Origin: Limnohabitans sp. Hippo3
GTDB taxonomy: Bacteria > Pseudomonadota > Gammaproteobacteria > Burkholderiales > Burkholderiaceae_C
Length of the DNA: 64,000 nt
Direction: 5' to 3'
NCBI RefSeq assembly: GCF_003063665.1
Contig: NZ_NESF01000011.1
Location: 1 to 64,000, forward strand
Each line of letters begins with the position of its first letter. Within the stretch, counting starts at the first letter, position 1. The position numbers and the translations under genes were made by a program. Under the pieces are notes generated by a model. It was given only the letters and a program-made list of their open reading frames with translations, was not told the DNA's origin and searched no databases. Below are positions 19,421 to 28,542 of this stretch, in pieces.

Positions 19421-19990
19421 TCAGGTCTTGGGCAAAGTCACGCCCACTTGACCTTGGTATTTGCCGCCGCGGTCTTTGTAACTGGTCTCGCAGACCTCAT
19501 CGCTTTCGAGGAACAGCACCTGCGCACAGCCTTCGCCCGCGTAGATTTTGGCGGGCAGTGGCGTGGTGTTGCTGAACTCCAGGGTCACATAACCTTCCCA
19601 CTCTGGCTCGAAAGGCGTCACGTTGACGATGATGCCGCAGCGGGCGTAGGTGCTTTTGCCCAGGCAAATGGTCAGCACATTACGGGGAATACGGAAGTAC
19701 TCCACCGTGCGGGCCAGCGCAAAGCTGTTGGGCGGAATGATGCAGACATCGCCTTCGATGTCCACGAAGCTGCGGTCGTCGAAATTCTTCGGGTCCACCA
19801 CCGTGCTGTAGATGTTGGTGAACACCTTGAACTCAGGGGCACAGCGGATGTCATAGCCATAGCTGCTGGTGCCGTAACTCACAATTTTCTGACCTGCGGC
19901 GTTTTGACGGATCTGTCCCGGCTCAAACGGCTCAATCATGCCGTGCTGCTCGGCCATCCGGCGGATCCATTTGTCGCTCTTGATGCTCAT
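19421..19990 (-). CDS. dcd: dCTP deaminase
   Basis: A 189-residue homotrimeric dCTP deaminase, which makes dUTP for thymidylate synthesis. Conserved stretches include [24 protein letters not shown] with the active-site Ser/Arg region, and [12 protein letters not shown] with the catalytic Glu. The length is normal for the family. I chose ATG 19990 ([13 protein letters not shown]), the conserved start; the frame extends 16 codons further upstream without homology. It lies 66 bases downstream of the BMP-family gene on the same strand. Confidence 0.96.
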   Translation of the reverse strand: MSIKSDKWIRRMAEQHGMIEPFEPGQIRQNAAGQKIVSYGTSSYGYDIRCAPEFKVFTNIYSTVVDPKNFDDRSFVDIEGDVCIIPPNSFALARTVEYFRIPRNVLTICLGKSTYARCGIIVNVTPFEPEWEGYVTLEFSNTTPLPAKIYAGEGCAQVLFLESDEVCETSYKDRGGKYQGQVGVTLPKT

Positions 19991-20056
19991 GGTGTGCCTT
20001 TGTATCGATCGCGCTATTTTAGGGTCTCGCCCGGACACCCGGTCCGGGCTGGCGGC

Positions 20057-21142
20057 TCACCGGGCGATCCGCCCCACAACCCCCTGCACCAGGTAGTTCA
20101 TGTTCAAAATTTGGGGATCGCTCAGAGTCTGTCCTGCGGGCAACACCAACTTGCCCTCGTTGTCAGAGATCGGACCGGCAAAAGCTTGCAGCTTGCCTGC
20201 GCCCACGGCTTTTTGTTTGGCCAGAATTTCGTCTTGCACAGGCTTGGGCACCTTGGGGCCAAAATCACCCACGCGGATCATGCCCTCCTTCACGCCGCCC
20301 CACAGGCTGCCCGATTTCCACTGACCGGCCAATGCCGCCTTGACGCGGGCCGTGTAGTAATCGCCCCACTGGTGGGTGACCGCGATGATCTGGGCATCGG
20401 GGCCGATCTTGCGCATGTCGGAGTGGTAGGCCACAGCCATCTTGCCGCGCTCTTGCGCAGCCGCCATCACCGCCGTGGAGCCGGTGTGGAAGGCGATCAC
20501 GTCCACATCCTGGTTGAACAAGGCCATGGCCGCTTCGCGCTCTTTCGGTGGATCAAACCAGGCGTTGAGCCAGACCACCTTCACCGTGGCTTTGGGGTTG
20601 ACCGAGCGCATGCCCAGCGTGAAGGCGTTGATGCCTTGCAGCACTTCGGGAATCGGGAAACCCGCCACATAACCAGCCACATTCGATTGCGTCATGCGAC
20701 CCGCCGCGATGCCCGCCAGATAGCGACCTTCGTAATAGCGGGCATTCGAGGCCGCCACGTTGGACGCGGTCTTGAAGCCAGTCACGGACTCGAACTTCAC
20801 ATTCGGAAACTCTTTGGCCACCTTGAGCGTGGGCTCCATGTAGCCAAAACTGGGGGTGAAGATGATTTGGTGGCCCTGCTGGGCCAGGTCGCGGATCACG
20901 CGCTCGGCATCCGCACCCTCGGCCACATCGGCCACAAAGGTGGTCTTGACCTGATCGCCCAAAGCCCGCTCAACGGCCTTGCGGCCCTCGTCGTGCTGAC
21001 GCGTCCAGCCCGCTTCGGTGATCGGCGAAACGTAGACAAAACCGGCCTTGATGGGCTCGGTGGATTGGGCGGGGGTTTGAGCCTGAACGGCGGGAAGAAA
21101 AAAGCAGGCGGCCACGAGCGCGGCAGCGAGGTTTTTATACAT
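20057..21142 (-). CDS. BMP-family substrate-binding protein 1
   Basis: A 361-residue periplasmic binding protein of the BMP (PnrA-like) family that binds purine nucleosides or nucleobases for ABC import. A signal peptide with hydrophobic core LAAALVAACFFLPAVQA (cleavage after about residue 21) lacks a good lipobox, unlike the second BMP protein at 25366. Family features: GFVYVSPITEAGWTRQHDEGR and FGYMEPTLKVA. It has no permease genes beside it, and could share the NupOPQ-type transporter at 26549-30088. GAGGAC before the ATG at 21142 is a good ribosome site. It follows the terminator of the adenine deaminase operon. Confidence 0.9.
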   Translation of the reverse strand: MYKNLAAALVAACFFLPAVQAQTPAQSTEPIKAGFVYVSPITEAGWTRQHDEGRKAVERALGDQVKTTFVADVAEGADAERVIRDLAQQGHQIIFTPSFGYMEPTLKVAKEFPNVKFESVTGFKTASNVAASNARYYEGRYLAGIAAGRMTQSNVAGYVAGFPIPEVLQGINAFTLGMRSVNPKATVKVVWLNAWFDPPKEREAAMALFNQDVDVIAFHTGSTAVMAAAQERGKMAVAYHSDMRKIGPDAQIIAVTHQWGDYYTARVKAALAGQWKSGSLWGGVKEGMIRVGDFGPKVPKPVQDEILAKQKAVGAGKLQAFAGPISDNEGKLVLPAGQTLSDPQILNMNYLVQGVVGRIAR

Positions 21143-21168
21143 GGTAGTCCTCTACATGGCCCCGGGGA

Positions 21169-21200
21169 TGAAAAAACAAAGCCCGCCGGGGCAGCGGGCT
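21169..21200 (-). terminator. Rho-independent terminator of the adenine deaminase operon
   Basis: On the minus strand AGCCCGC (21200-21194) pairs with GCGGGCT (21186-21180) and runs into TTGTTTTTTC. It lies between the deaminase stop (21234) and the start of the BMP gene (21142). Confidence 0.85.
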
Positions 21201-21233
21201 TCGGGGTGAATTTTACCAAGAGCGGCAACGCCC

Positions 21234-22283
21234 TCAATCCTGCTCCGAAAACCCCTGAAAACACGCTTTCAATTCATGCATCCAACGGTGCTTGTCGGCC
21301 TCGGGGGCAAAGCTCGCTTCGATGCTGTTGGCGACCAGTTTATAGGCTTGCTGGGCGTTCAGGTGCAAGGCGGCAAAGGTCTGCAGGTAGTTGTCGTTCA
21401 GGTAACCACCAAAGTAGGCCGGGTCGTCCGAGTTGATCGTCACACACAGGCCCGCATCCAGCATCTGGCCCAGGTTGTGATCGGTCAGGTTTTTGAAGAC
21501 GCACAGCTTGAGGTTGGACAGCGGGCAGACCGTGAGGGGCATGTGGTCGTCGGCCAGGCGCTTCATCAACGCCGCGTCGTGGATAGCCTGCACGCCGTGG
21601 TCGATGCGCTCGACCTGGAGCACGTCGAGTGCGCCCCAGATGTAGGCGGGCGGGCCTTCTTCGCCTGCGTGGGCCACGCAGTGCAAGCCCAGCTCGCGGG
21701 CGCGGGCAAACACACGCGCAAATTTTTCAGGCGGATGGCCCAACTCGCTGGAGTCAAGCCCCACGCCGATGAAGTGCTCACGCCAAGGCATGGCTTCCTC
21801 CAGGGTGGCCAGGGCCTCTTCTTCGGACAGGTGGCGCAAAAAGCACAGGATCAGATCGGCGCTGATGTTCAGCCGGGTTTGCGCATCGCGGCAGGCGCGG
21901 CTCAGGCCTTCGATGACCGCGCCCATGGCCACGCCACGCGCCGTGTGGGTCTGCGGGTCAAAAAACAATTCAGCCCGCACCACATGGTCGGCTGCAGCCT
22001 TCTCGAAATACGCCCAGGCCATGTCGTAAAAGTCCTGCTCGTGCAGCAGCACGCTGGCCCCGGCGTAATACAGGTCCAGAAAACTTTGCAGGTTGGTGAA
22101 GGCGTAGGCGCTGCGCAAGGCGGCCACATCGGCATAAGGCAACTGCACGCCGTTGCGCCGGGCCAGGGCAAAGATCAGCTCGGGCTCCAGCGAGCCTTCG
22201 ATGTGGATATGCAGCTCGGCCTTGGGCATGACGCGCAGCAACTCGGGCAAGCGGGTGGGCGGTATGGCGTGGACTTTGAACAT
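21234..22283 (-). CDS. Adenine deaminase (ADE type 2) of the adenosine deaminase family
   Basis: A 349-residue zinc deaminase. Metal and catalytic residues: AELHIHIEGSLEP (His-x-His), HAGEEG (about residues 199-204), RIDHGV and NSDDPAYFGG. The EGSLEP form, rather than DGSLRP, is typical of the bacterial adenine deaminase branch (Pseudomonas PA0148, yeast Aah1), so I infer adenine to hypoxanthine plus ammonia rather than adenosine as substrate. The ATG at 22283 has GAGGAG five bases upstream; a GTG at 22289 is in frame but badly placed. It is the last gene of an operon with malonyl-CoA decarboxylase and a BenE-type transporter. Confidence 0.88.
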   Translation of the reverse strand: MFKVHAIPPTRLPELLRVMPKAELHIHIEGSLEPELIFALARRNGVQLPYADVAALRSAYAFTNLQSFLDLYYAGASVLLHEQDFYDMAWAYFEKAAADHVVRAELFFDPQTHTARGVAMGAVIEGLSRACRDAQTRLNISADLILCFLRHLSEEEALATLEEAMPWREHFIGVGLDSSELGHPPEKFARVFARARELGLHCVAHAGEEGPPAYIWGALDVLQVERIDHGVQAIHDAALMKRLADDHMPLTVCPLSNLKLCVFKNLTDHNLGQMLDAGLCVTINSDDPAYFGGYLNDNYLQTFAALHLNAQQAYKLVANSIEASFAPEADKHRWMHELKACFQGFSEQD

Positions 22284-22285
22284 GG

Positions 22286-22519
22286 TCACTCCTCAAAAAA
22301 TCGGGCGCGGATGGTGGCTTCATCCAATTGCGCGAAACAAGCGTTGTGCCGGTCGGTCAAAGGCCCATGACCCGGCATCACTTGGCCTGCAGGGCCATAG
22401 CCCACGGCCTTGAACTTCCATTGGCCATTCACCCATTTGAAGTGGCCCACATGCAGGCCCGACGGGTCATGCAGCGCGCAAACGCCTTCGCTCACGGGTT
22501 TCAAAAACTGGGTGGACAT
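22286..22519 (-). CDS. Small conserved-looking protein of unknown function
   Basis: A 77-residue soluble protein (starting MSTQFLKPVSEGVCALHDPSG, aromatic- and Gly-rich middle HVGHFKWVNGQWKFKAVGYG, acidic end). No signal peptide or membrane segment is visible. Two bases separate it from the malonyl-CoA decarboxylase stop, and its stop lies two bases before the deaminase ATG, so it is translated within that operon. I do not recognise a family; coding is supported by the tight packing and by the good spacing to both neighbours. Confidence 0.7.
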   Translation of the reverse strand: MSTQFLKPVSEGVCALHDPSGLHVGHFKWVNGQWKFKAVGYGPAGQVMPGHGPLTDRHNACFAQLDEATIRARFFEE

Positions 22520-22521
22520 GG

Positions 22522-23805
22522 CTACACCAACTTCTCAACGCCGCGCGAAAAGCACACGGTCTTGTGGCTGAAAGCCTCGTGTTGCTCTTCCACTTTGTCC
22601 AGCTCGTACAGGTAATTGACCATGAGGCCGCCCGACTGTTGCAGCCCTTTTTTGGACAGATCGGCCGCCCAGTTGATCTGGTGGAGCGTCGCCCCATTGC
22701 TCAGGTGGAATTTGCCCACGGCGTCGCCCCGCGCCTCAGGGGTTTGGTACATCAGGTACAGGGCGCACAGGCGCATGAGGGTGGCCCGCTCGGCCTCCTC
22801 ACTGCGCTCGGGGTGCCAGCCTGACTTGAGGCGTTCTGCCCAACTCAAGCCGCCGACCGCCAGGCTTTTCTGCGCTTCCTGCCACTTGCGCAGGTGCGTG
22901 GGGCTCAGGCGCTCTTCGGGCAGAGACGCACCCGCGTCCAGCCACTGGGTGAAGCCCGGAATGGGGGACAAGGTGCAAAAGGTCTTGAGCGAAGGCATTT
23001 CCTCGATCAACTTTTGCGCCACCTGCTTGATCAGGAAATTGCCCAGCGACACCCCTTTGAGGCCCGGCTGGCAATTGCTGATGGAGTAAAAAATCGCCGC
23101 CTTGAAGCTTTTGGCATCACCCACCGGGGCTTGTTTGTTGATGAGGCCTGCCACGTATTTGGCGATGCCCGGCACCAAGGCCACCTCGACAAAAATCAGC
23201 GGCTCGCCGGGCAGCTGGGGATGGAAAAAAGCGAAGCAACGGCGATCCGGCTGCAAGCGGCGGCGCAAGTCGTCCCAGCCGTCGATGGCGTGCACCGACT
23301 CATGCGCGATGATTTTTTCGAGCAATTGCGCAGGTGAGTTCCAGGTGATCTGGTGCAGTTCCAAAAAGCCCGGGTTGAACCAGGAGCTGAGCAAATGGTG
23401 CATGTCCGCGTCGGTGGCGCGAAAAGCCGGATGGTCCTTGAGGTAAGACAGCAGCGTCTGGCGCATTTTCAAAATCGTGCTCGTGCCCGCAGGTGCGCGG
23501 TTCACCCGGCGCAGCAGCTCCTGACGGGGTGGCTCCACCGTCTGGAACAAATGGATCAAGCTGGCCTCGTTGCGCTCGGTGTTGTAGCGGTTGGCCGCAT
23601 CCACCACCAGGGACGGGTCAGGATTGAATTGGCTGGACAAGAAATGGAAAAAGTCGATCTGGCTGCGCTTGTCCAGATGTTCGTAATGGTCGATCAACTT
23701 GACCGCCATGCTTTGCGCATTGGCCTCACCCCGGGCGCTGAGCAATTTTTTGGCGCTCAGCCTGGCCGCATCAAGTTTCTTGTTTTGAATGAAACGTTCC
23801 AGCAT
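22522..23805 (-). CDS. Malonyl-CoA decarboxylase
   Basis: A 427-residue malonyl-CoA decarboxylase (malonyl-CoA to acetyl-CoA plus CO2). An N-terminal helical domain (about 1-130) is followed by the catalytic domain with ESVHAIDGWDDLRRRL, CFAFFHPQLPGEPLIFVEVAL, SLGNFLIKQVAQ and the CTLSPIPGFTQWL motif, which carries the proposed catalytic Ser region, plus the late HLSNGATLHQINWAAD. I chose ATG 23805 (MLERFIQNKK); the frame runs 15 codons upstream without homology. It is followed at two bases by a small gene and then adenine deaminase. Why malonyl-CoA breakdown is coupled to purine deamination is not clear. Confidence 0.92.
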   Translation of the reverse strand: MLERFIQNKKLDAARLSAKKLLSARGEANAQSMAVKLIDHYEHLDKRSQIDFFHFLSSQFNPDPSLVVDAANRYNTERNEASLIHLFQTVEPPRQELLRRVNRAPAGTSTILKMRQTLLSYLKDHPAFRATDADMHHLLSSWFNPGFLELHQITWNSPAQLLEKIIAHESVHAIDGWDDLRRRLQPDRRCFAFFHPQLPGEPLIFVEVALVPGIAKYVAGLINKQAPVGDAKSFKAAIFYSISNCQPGLKGVSLGNFLIKQVAQKLIEEMPSLKTFCTLSPIPGFTQWLDAGASLPEERLSPTHLRKWQEAQKSLAVGGLSWAERLKSGWHPERSEEAERATLMRLCALYLMYQTPEARGDAVGKFHLSNGATLHQINWAADLSKKGLQQSGGLMVNYLYELDKVEEQHEAFSHKTVCFSRGVEKLV

Positions 23806-23902
23806 GTGAGGCCCTTTGAGACGCGTTGGAGGACATCGGCGAGCTTGCACACGCCTTCAGCGCCAGCTTACACGCACAAGCCCAACGACACCCGCACACA
23901 CA

Positions 23903-25078
23903 TCAAGTTTTCTGGAAATCACCCCGCTCCATCCACCACGACACCGCAAACCCGGCGACCAGGCCCCAAAAAGCCGCGCCGATGTTGAACAACCCCATGT
24001 CAGCCACTGTGACCAACAGACTGACCAATGCCCCGAGTGAAAATTTGCCCGCACCAAACGAGGCCACAAAGGCCCCCTGCAACACGCGCAGCATGGCCAA
24101 GCCGCCCAGCACCATGATGAACTCCTTGGGCGCGGCCAGCATGAGACCTGTGAAAGTCGGTGCCATCAAGCCGAACAAGATCGCCAGCACACCCACCATC
24201 AGCGCCCCGGTGTAGTGACGCGATTTCTCGCCGGACGAGGTGAGCAAGCCATTGGTTGGCCCCGTGAGGCAGGTGCTGACCGCGCCAAACACCGCGCTCA
24301 CAGCCGCGCCCAAGCCGCAGGCCACCGCGATCATGTTGACGGGCGGCTCGTGCCCGGCGTTTTTGAGCACAGCCACCCCCTGCCCGTTTTGCACCACCAG
24401 CACCGTGATGGCCAGGGGCACCACCAGCTCGAGCATCGCCGCCAAGGACCAGAACGGCGCCTGGATGACGGGCTGCGCCAAGGTCAATTGCCCCACAGCC
24501 GAAGAATCCAGGCGGCCCGACACCGCCACCGCCAAAGCCCCGACCAGCAAAGCGCCAATGACCGGCGGCAAGCGCTTGCCCCAGTCGGCGCGGGCCGACA
24601 GCAACAGAAACACGGCCACCATGGGGGCCGCAATCGCGACATCGCTGTGCAGCGCCCGCACGATGTCCAGACCAAACCGCAAAAACACCCCGGCCACCAT
24701 GCCCATGACGATGGGCATGGGCAGCGCCGCCATGACGCGCTTGACCCAGCCGCTCAGGCCGAGCAACAAAATCAGCGCACTGGTCACATAAAAAGCGCCG
24801 ATCACCTCGGCAAAACTCAGGTGCTGCAAGGCCGGCCCCACCAGCACGGTGCCCGGAATCGTCCAGCCAAACGCCAGCGGCGTGGTGTAGCGCCAGGTCA
24901 TCCACAAGGTAACCAGACCGTTGACGAAAAACACGCCGAACACCCAGGACGCCAGCTCTTCGGGGGACAAGCCGCCGCGCGTGCCCACCGACAAAATGAT
25001 GGCCACCGGACCGGTGGCGGCAAAGATGAAACCGATCAGCGCGTTGGCAGCGTAGGTGCTGCCAAAGTCCGAAAGCAT
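23903..25078 (-). CDS. BenE-family transporter
   Basis: A 391-residue integral membrane protein with about 11-12 hydrophobic helices and the BenE-family signatures GWTIPGTVLVGPALQH and GVFLRFGLDIVRAL, plus PTNGLLTSSGEKSRHYTG near residue 300. Family members are annotated as benzoate/proton symporters and share the fold of nucleobase transporters. The frame continues 39 codons upstream to TTG/GTG codons near 25195, but the terminator at 25211-25241 would then leave no room for a promoter, so I prefer ATG 25078. No benzoate genes are near; adenine deaminase lies downstream, so a nucleobase or other carboxylate substrate is possible. Confidence 0.82.
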   Translation of the reverse strand: MLSDFGSTYAANALIGFIFAATGPVAIILSVGTRGGLSPEELASWVFGVFFVNGLVTLWMTWRYTTPLAFGWTIPGTVLVGPALQHLSFAEVIGAFYVTSALILLLGLSGWVKRVMAALPMPIVMGMVAGVFLRFGLDIVRALHSDVAIAAPMVAVFLLLSARADWGKRLPPVIGALLVGALAVAVSGRLDSSAVGQLTLAQPVIQAPFWSLAAMLELVVPLAITVLVVQNGQGVAVLKNAGHEPPVNMIAVACGLGAAVSAVFGAVSTCLTGPTNGLLTSSGEKSRHYTGALMVGVLAILFGLMAPTFTGLMLAAPKEFIMVLGGLAMLRVLQGAFVASFGAGKFSLGALVSLLVTVADMGLFNIGAAFWGLVAGFAVSWWMERGDFQKT

Positions 25079-25210
25079 TTGCGGCCAGGTCCTGGGCGCT
25101 GCGGCGGGGGATTCGAGGTGTTTGGACAAAGCGGGCCTTTGCGAAAGACGAAACGATGCCAGCGTATCAAACCTGCTGGGCTTGGCCGTCACCAAGGGGC
25201 CAGCGCCATG

Positions 25211-25241
25211 AAAAAAAGCCGCCTGACTTGCGTCAGGCGGC
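25211..25241 (-). terminator. Rho-independent terminator of the nup/bmp operon
   Basis: On the minus strand GCCGCCTGAC (25241-25232) pairs with GTCAGGCGGC (25227-25218), followed by seven T residues (25217-25211). It closes the lysR-nupOPQ-bmp transcript and separates it from the BenE operon. Confidence 0.9.
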
Positions 25242-25256
25242 CTTCGGATTACAGGA

Positions 25257-25350
25257 GGATGGATTCCCGATCAAGTCGGGAACGACAGGCCCTAAGGGCG
25301 GCCCACCCCGTCAAACATGACAGGCCGGGGGAGTTCCTTCAAGTCGGGGA
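25257..25350. repeat. REP-like palindromic fragments
   Basis: TTCCCGATCAAGTCGGGAA (25264-25282) is a hairpin of the same GATCAAGTC type seen at 9361-9433 and 63063-63079. A degenerate second piece, TTCAAGTCGGGGACCC, lies at about 25338-25353. They fill the gap between the BMP stop and the terminator. Confidence 0.6.
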
Positions 25351-25365
25351 CCCATCTTGCCCCGA

Positions 25366-26499
25366 TCACTTGCCCGGAATCTTGCCTTCCACGCCCTTGA
25401 CGTAGAACATCACGCCACCCAGGAACTTGTCGTCGGCCACCGCATCTTTGGCCAGCACTTCCTTGCCAGCCTGGTCCACGATCGGGCCTTTCCAGATGGC
25501 GAAGCTGCCGTCTTTCAGACCGGCCTTGATCTCATCGATCTTTTTCTTGGTGTCTTCAGGCACATCCGCGGCCACCCCGACCATGTCGATCGCGCCTTCT
25601 TTCACGCCCCACCAGCTTTGGCCAGTGCTCCACTTGCCTTCCAGGGCTTCACCCACGGCCTTGACGTAGTAAGGGCCCCAGTTGATCACGGCCGAACCCA
25701 GGTGGGCCTTGGGGCCGTAGGCGGTCATGTCGGAATCCCAGCCGAAGGCGCGCTTGCCCATTTTTTCGGCGGTCTGCAGCACAGCCGACGAGTCGGTGTT
25801 TTGCATCAGCACGTCCGCGCCGCCGTTGATCAGCGAAGTGGCGGCTTCGGTTTCCTTCGGTGGGTTGAACCACTCATTCACCCAGACCACCTTGGTCTTG
25901 ATCTTGGGGTTGACCGACTGGGCACCCAGGGTGAAGCTGTTGATGTTGCGCACCACTTCAGGGATTGGGATGGAGGCGACCACACCCAGGGTGTTGGTCT
26001 TGGTCATCTTGCCCGCGATCACACCCGCCATGTAAGCGCCTTCGTAGGTGCGGCTGTCGTAGGTGCGCATGTTGTCGGCGGTCTTATAGCCGGTGGCGTG
26101 CTCGAACTTGATGTCCTTATGGTCAGCGGCCACCTTGAGCATGGGCTCCATGTAACCGAAGGTGGTGCCAAAAATCAGCTTGTTGCCTTGGGCAGCCATG
26201 TCACGGATCACGCGCTCGGCGTCAGCGCTTTCCGGCACTTTCTCCACGAAGCTGGTGACCACTTTGTCGCCGAAGGCTTTTTCGATTTCCTTGCGGCCGT
26301 TGTCGTGCGCAAAGGTCCAGCCGCCGTCGCCCACCGGGCCGACATAGGCAAACGCGATCTTCAGAGGCTCGGCCTTGGCCGCAGCGGGCGCCTCGGCCTT
26401 GGGGGCCTCTTCCTTCTTGCCACAGCCGACCAGTGCGGCGGCGGCCACAGCGGTCAGGGCCACCATCTTCACGATGGTGCGCTTGGAGATGTCTGTCAT
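25366..26499 (-). CDS. BMP-family nucleoside-binding lipoprotein 2
   Basis: A 377-residue binding protein of the BMP/PnrA family. A lipoprotein signal peptide ends in ALVGC with the lipid-modified Cys at residue 26, followed by a Lys/Glu/Ala-rich linker to about 44 and then the binding domain (FAYVGPVGDGGWTFAHDNGR, FGYMEPMLKVAADHKDIKFEHATGYK). It is the last gene of the lysR-nupO-nupP-nupQ-bmp set and should supply ligand, probably purine nucleoside or nucleobase, to that transporter. AAGGAA precedes the ATG. It is clearly related to the BMP protein at 20057; the two share several blocks. Confidence 0.93.
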   Translation of the reverse strand: MTDISKRTIVKMVALTAVAAAALVGCGKKEEAPKAEAPAAAKAEPLKIAFAYVGPVGDGGWTFAHDNGRKEIEKAFGDKVVTSFVEKVPESADAERVIRDMAAQGNKLIFGTTFGYMEPMLKVAADHKDIKFEHATGYKTADNMRTYDSRTYEGAYMAGVIAGKMTKTNTLGVVASIPIPEVVRNINSFTLGAQSVNPKIKTKVVWVNEWFNPPKETEAATSLINGGADVLMQNTDSSAVLQTAEKMGKRAFGWDSDMTAYGPKAHLGSAVINWGPYYVKAVGEALEGKWSTGQSWWGVKEGAIDMVGVAADVPEDTKKKIDEIKAGLKDGSFAIWKGPIVDQAGKEVLAKDAVADDKFLGGVMFYVKGVEGKIPGK

Positions 26500-26548
26500 G
26501 TCAGTTCCTTTTTTGTTGAACAGGGTTACAGGGGTTGGAAAAAACTCA

Positions 26549-27469
26549 TTATGAACCGGGATAAAACGGCTTGCCCAGGGAAGCGGGCATGTTCACGCGG
26601 ATCCAGGTCGGGTTGCGCGAAATCAGGGCCAGCACCACGATGGTGGCGATGTAGGGCAGCGCCGTGAGCAACTGGCTGGGCACCTGAACGCCCACACCCT
26701 GCAAATGGAACTGCAGCATGGTCACACCGCCAAACAGGTAAGCACCGAGCAAGACCCGTGCCGGACGCCAGGTGGCAAAGGTGGTCAGCGCCAGCGCAAT
26801 CCAGCCCTTGCCCGCCACCATGCCCTCGACCCACAGCGGGGTATAGATCACCGAGATGTAAGCCCCAGCCAGACCGCACAAAGCGCCCCCGGCCACCACG
26901 GCCGCCAGGCGGATACGACGCACCGGGTAGCCCAATGCGTGCGCCGATGCGGGCGATTCACCCACGGCGCGCAGCACCAAACCGGTGCGGCTGCGGTACA
27001 AAAACCAGATCAGGGCCAGCACCAGCAGCATGGCCAGGTACACCAGCGGATGCTGTTTGAACAAGGCGGGGCCCAGCAAGGGGATATCGGACAGGCCGGG
27101 AATCTCGAACTGTGGCCGCTCGGGCAACTTTTCTTTCACATAGCCAATGCCCACAAAAGCTGAAAAACCCACGCCAAACAGGCTCAGCGCCAGCCCCGTG
27201 GCGTACTGGTTGGTGTTCAGCCAAATCACCAGCACCCCAAAAATAGCGGCCAGCAACGCCCCGGCGCCCATGCCCGCCGCAAAGCCCAGCCAGTCGTTGC
27301 CGGTGTGCACCACGGCGGCAAAGCCCGCGATGGCCGCACACAGCATCATGCCCTCGGCCCCCAGGTTCACCACCCCGGCTTTTTCGTTGATCAGCAAACC
27401 CAAAGCGGCAATGGCCAGCACCGTCCCCGCGTTCAGGGTCGCGGCGATCAGCAATGCATACGACTCCAT
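26549..27469 (-). CDS. ABC transporter permease, NupQ-like
   Basis: A 306-residue permease with about eight to nine membrane helices, of the branched (BPD_transp_2) type paired with BMP-family binding proteins, like B. subtilis NupQ/YufQ. Marks: LGLLINEKAGVVNLGAEGMML near the start and VIYTPLWVEGMVAGKGWIALAL, the conserved cytoplasmic EAA-like loop. The upstream permease stop TGA overlaps this ATG (TGATG at 27471-27467), so translation is coupled; a GTG at 27472 is also in frame. It forms the inner-membrane channel with NupP for import of nucleosides or nucleobases. Confidence 0.9.
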   Translation of the reverse strand: MESYALLIAATLNAGTVLAIAALGLLINEKAGVVNLGAEGMMLCAAIAGFAAVVHTGNDWLGFAAGMGAGALLAAIFGVLVIWLNTNQYATGLALSLFGVGFSAFVGIGYVKEKLPERPQFEIPGLSDIPLLGPALFKQHPLVYLAMLLVLALIWFLYRSRTGLVLRAVGESPASAHALGYPVRRIRLAAVVAGGALCGLAGAYISVIYTPLWVEGMVAGKGWIALALTTFATWRPARVLLGAYLFGGVTMLQFHLQGVGVQVPSQLLTALPYIATIVVLALISRNPTWIRVNMPASLGKPFYPGS

Positions 27470-28542
27470 CACACACTCCCCATTTTCTTGGCCACCCAGC
27501 GCAGGCGGTAAGCCACCAGCGTGTCACACGCCAGCAGGCAAAACAACAACAAACCCTGGAACACGCCCGTGATCGACTTGGGCAGGCCCAGGCGCGATTG
27601 CGCGAGTTCGCCGCCAATGTAGAACATGCTCATCAGCACCGCCGACAACACCATGCCCGCCGGGTGCAAGCGCCCGACAAAGGCCACGATGATCGCGGCA
27701 AAGCCGTAGCCCGCAGGCACATAAGGCGTCAGCTGCCCGATGGGCCCAGCCACCTCCAAAGCGCCCGCCAAACCCGCTGCGCCGCCCGAGACCAAGAGCG
27801 CCACCCACAGCGCCTTGCGCGAAGAAAAGCCTGCGTAGCGCGCCGCATCAGGGGCCAAACCGCCCACTTGCTGGGCAAAGCCCGCCCGCGTGCGGAACAA
27901 AAACACCCACAGCAAGCCTGCGCCCACCAGCGCCAATAGCAAGCCCACGCTCATACGCGAGCCCGTCATCAAACGCGGGATCTGCGTGACCGCCTCGAAA
28001 GTTTTGGACTGCGGGAAATTGAATCCAGCTGGGTCTTTCCAAGGGCCATAAACCAGGTAACTCAGCACCATGTCGGCCACGTACACCAGCATCAGGCTGA
28101 CCAGAATCTCACTGGCGTTGAAGCGGTCGCGCAGCAGCGCCGTGATGCCCGCCCACAGCATGCCACCCAGCACACCCGCCAAGAGCACGGCCAACACGAT
28201 CCAGCGGCCCGTGTCCTTGTCCGCCAGCAGCGCCACGCCCGCCGCACACACGGCACCGATGACAAACTGCCCTTCGGCCCCGATGTTCCAGACGTTGGAA
28301 CGGAAACACACCGACAAGCCCAAGGCGATCACCAGAAGCGGTGTGGCCTTGACCATCAACTCACCCAGGGCGTAGCCGGTTTTGACGGGCTCCCAGAAAA
28401 ACATTTGCAATCCGCGCACCGGATCTTTGCCCAGCGCCATGAACAGCGCCACACCCAACAGCACCGTGAGCACCAGCGCCAGCAGGGGCGAGGCATAAGT
28501 CCACAGGCGCGAAGCCTGGGGACGGGGTTCAAGCCGCAGCAT
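27469..28542 (-). CDS. ABC transporter permease, NupP-like
   Basis: A 357-residue membrane protein with about nine to ten helices, the partner permease. SVCFRSNVWNIGAEGQFVIGAV parallels the VVNLGAEGMML block in the other permease, and YVPAGYGFAAIIVAFVGRLHPAGM is the second conserved block. Its start codon lies within the end of the ATPase gene (14-base overlap), and its stop overlaps the next permease start. Family and order match nup/yuf operons of Firmicutes and the purine-linked BMP importers of Proteobacteria. Confidence 0.9.
   Translation of the reverse strand: MLRLEPRPQASRLWTYASPLLALVLTVLLGVALFMALGKDPVRGLQMFFWEPVKTGYALGELMVKATPLLVIALGLSVCFRSNVWNIGAEGQFVIGAVCAAGVALLADKDTGRWIVLAVLLAGVLGGMLWAGITALLRDRFNASEILVSLMLVYVADMVLSYLVYGPWKDPAGFNFPQSKTFEAVTQIPRLMTGSRMSVGLLLALVGAGLLWVFLFRTRAGFAQQVGGLAPDAARYAGFSSRKALWVALLVSGGAAGLAGALEVAGPIGQLTPYVPAGYGFAAIIVAFVGRLHPAGMVLSAVLMSMFYIGGELAQSRLGLPKSITGVFQGLLLFCLLACDTLVAYRLRWVAKKMGSV

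Noticed and set aside
25357..26667. 436-codon plus-strand frame opposite the BMP lipoprotein
   Set aside because: The minus-strand gene has a clear lipobox and BMP motifs; the plus-strand frame is Val/Gly/His-rich shadow.
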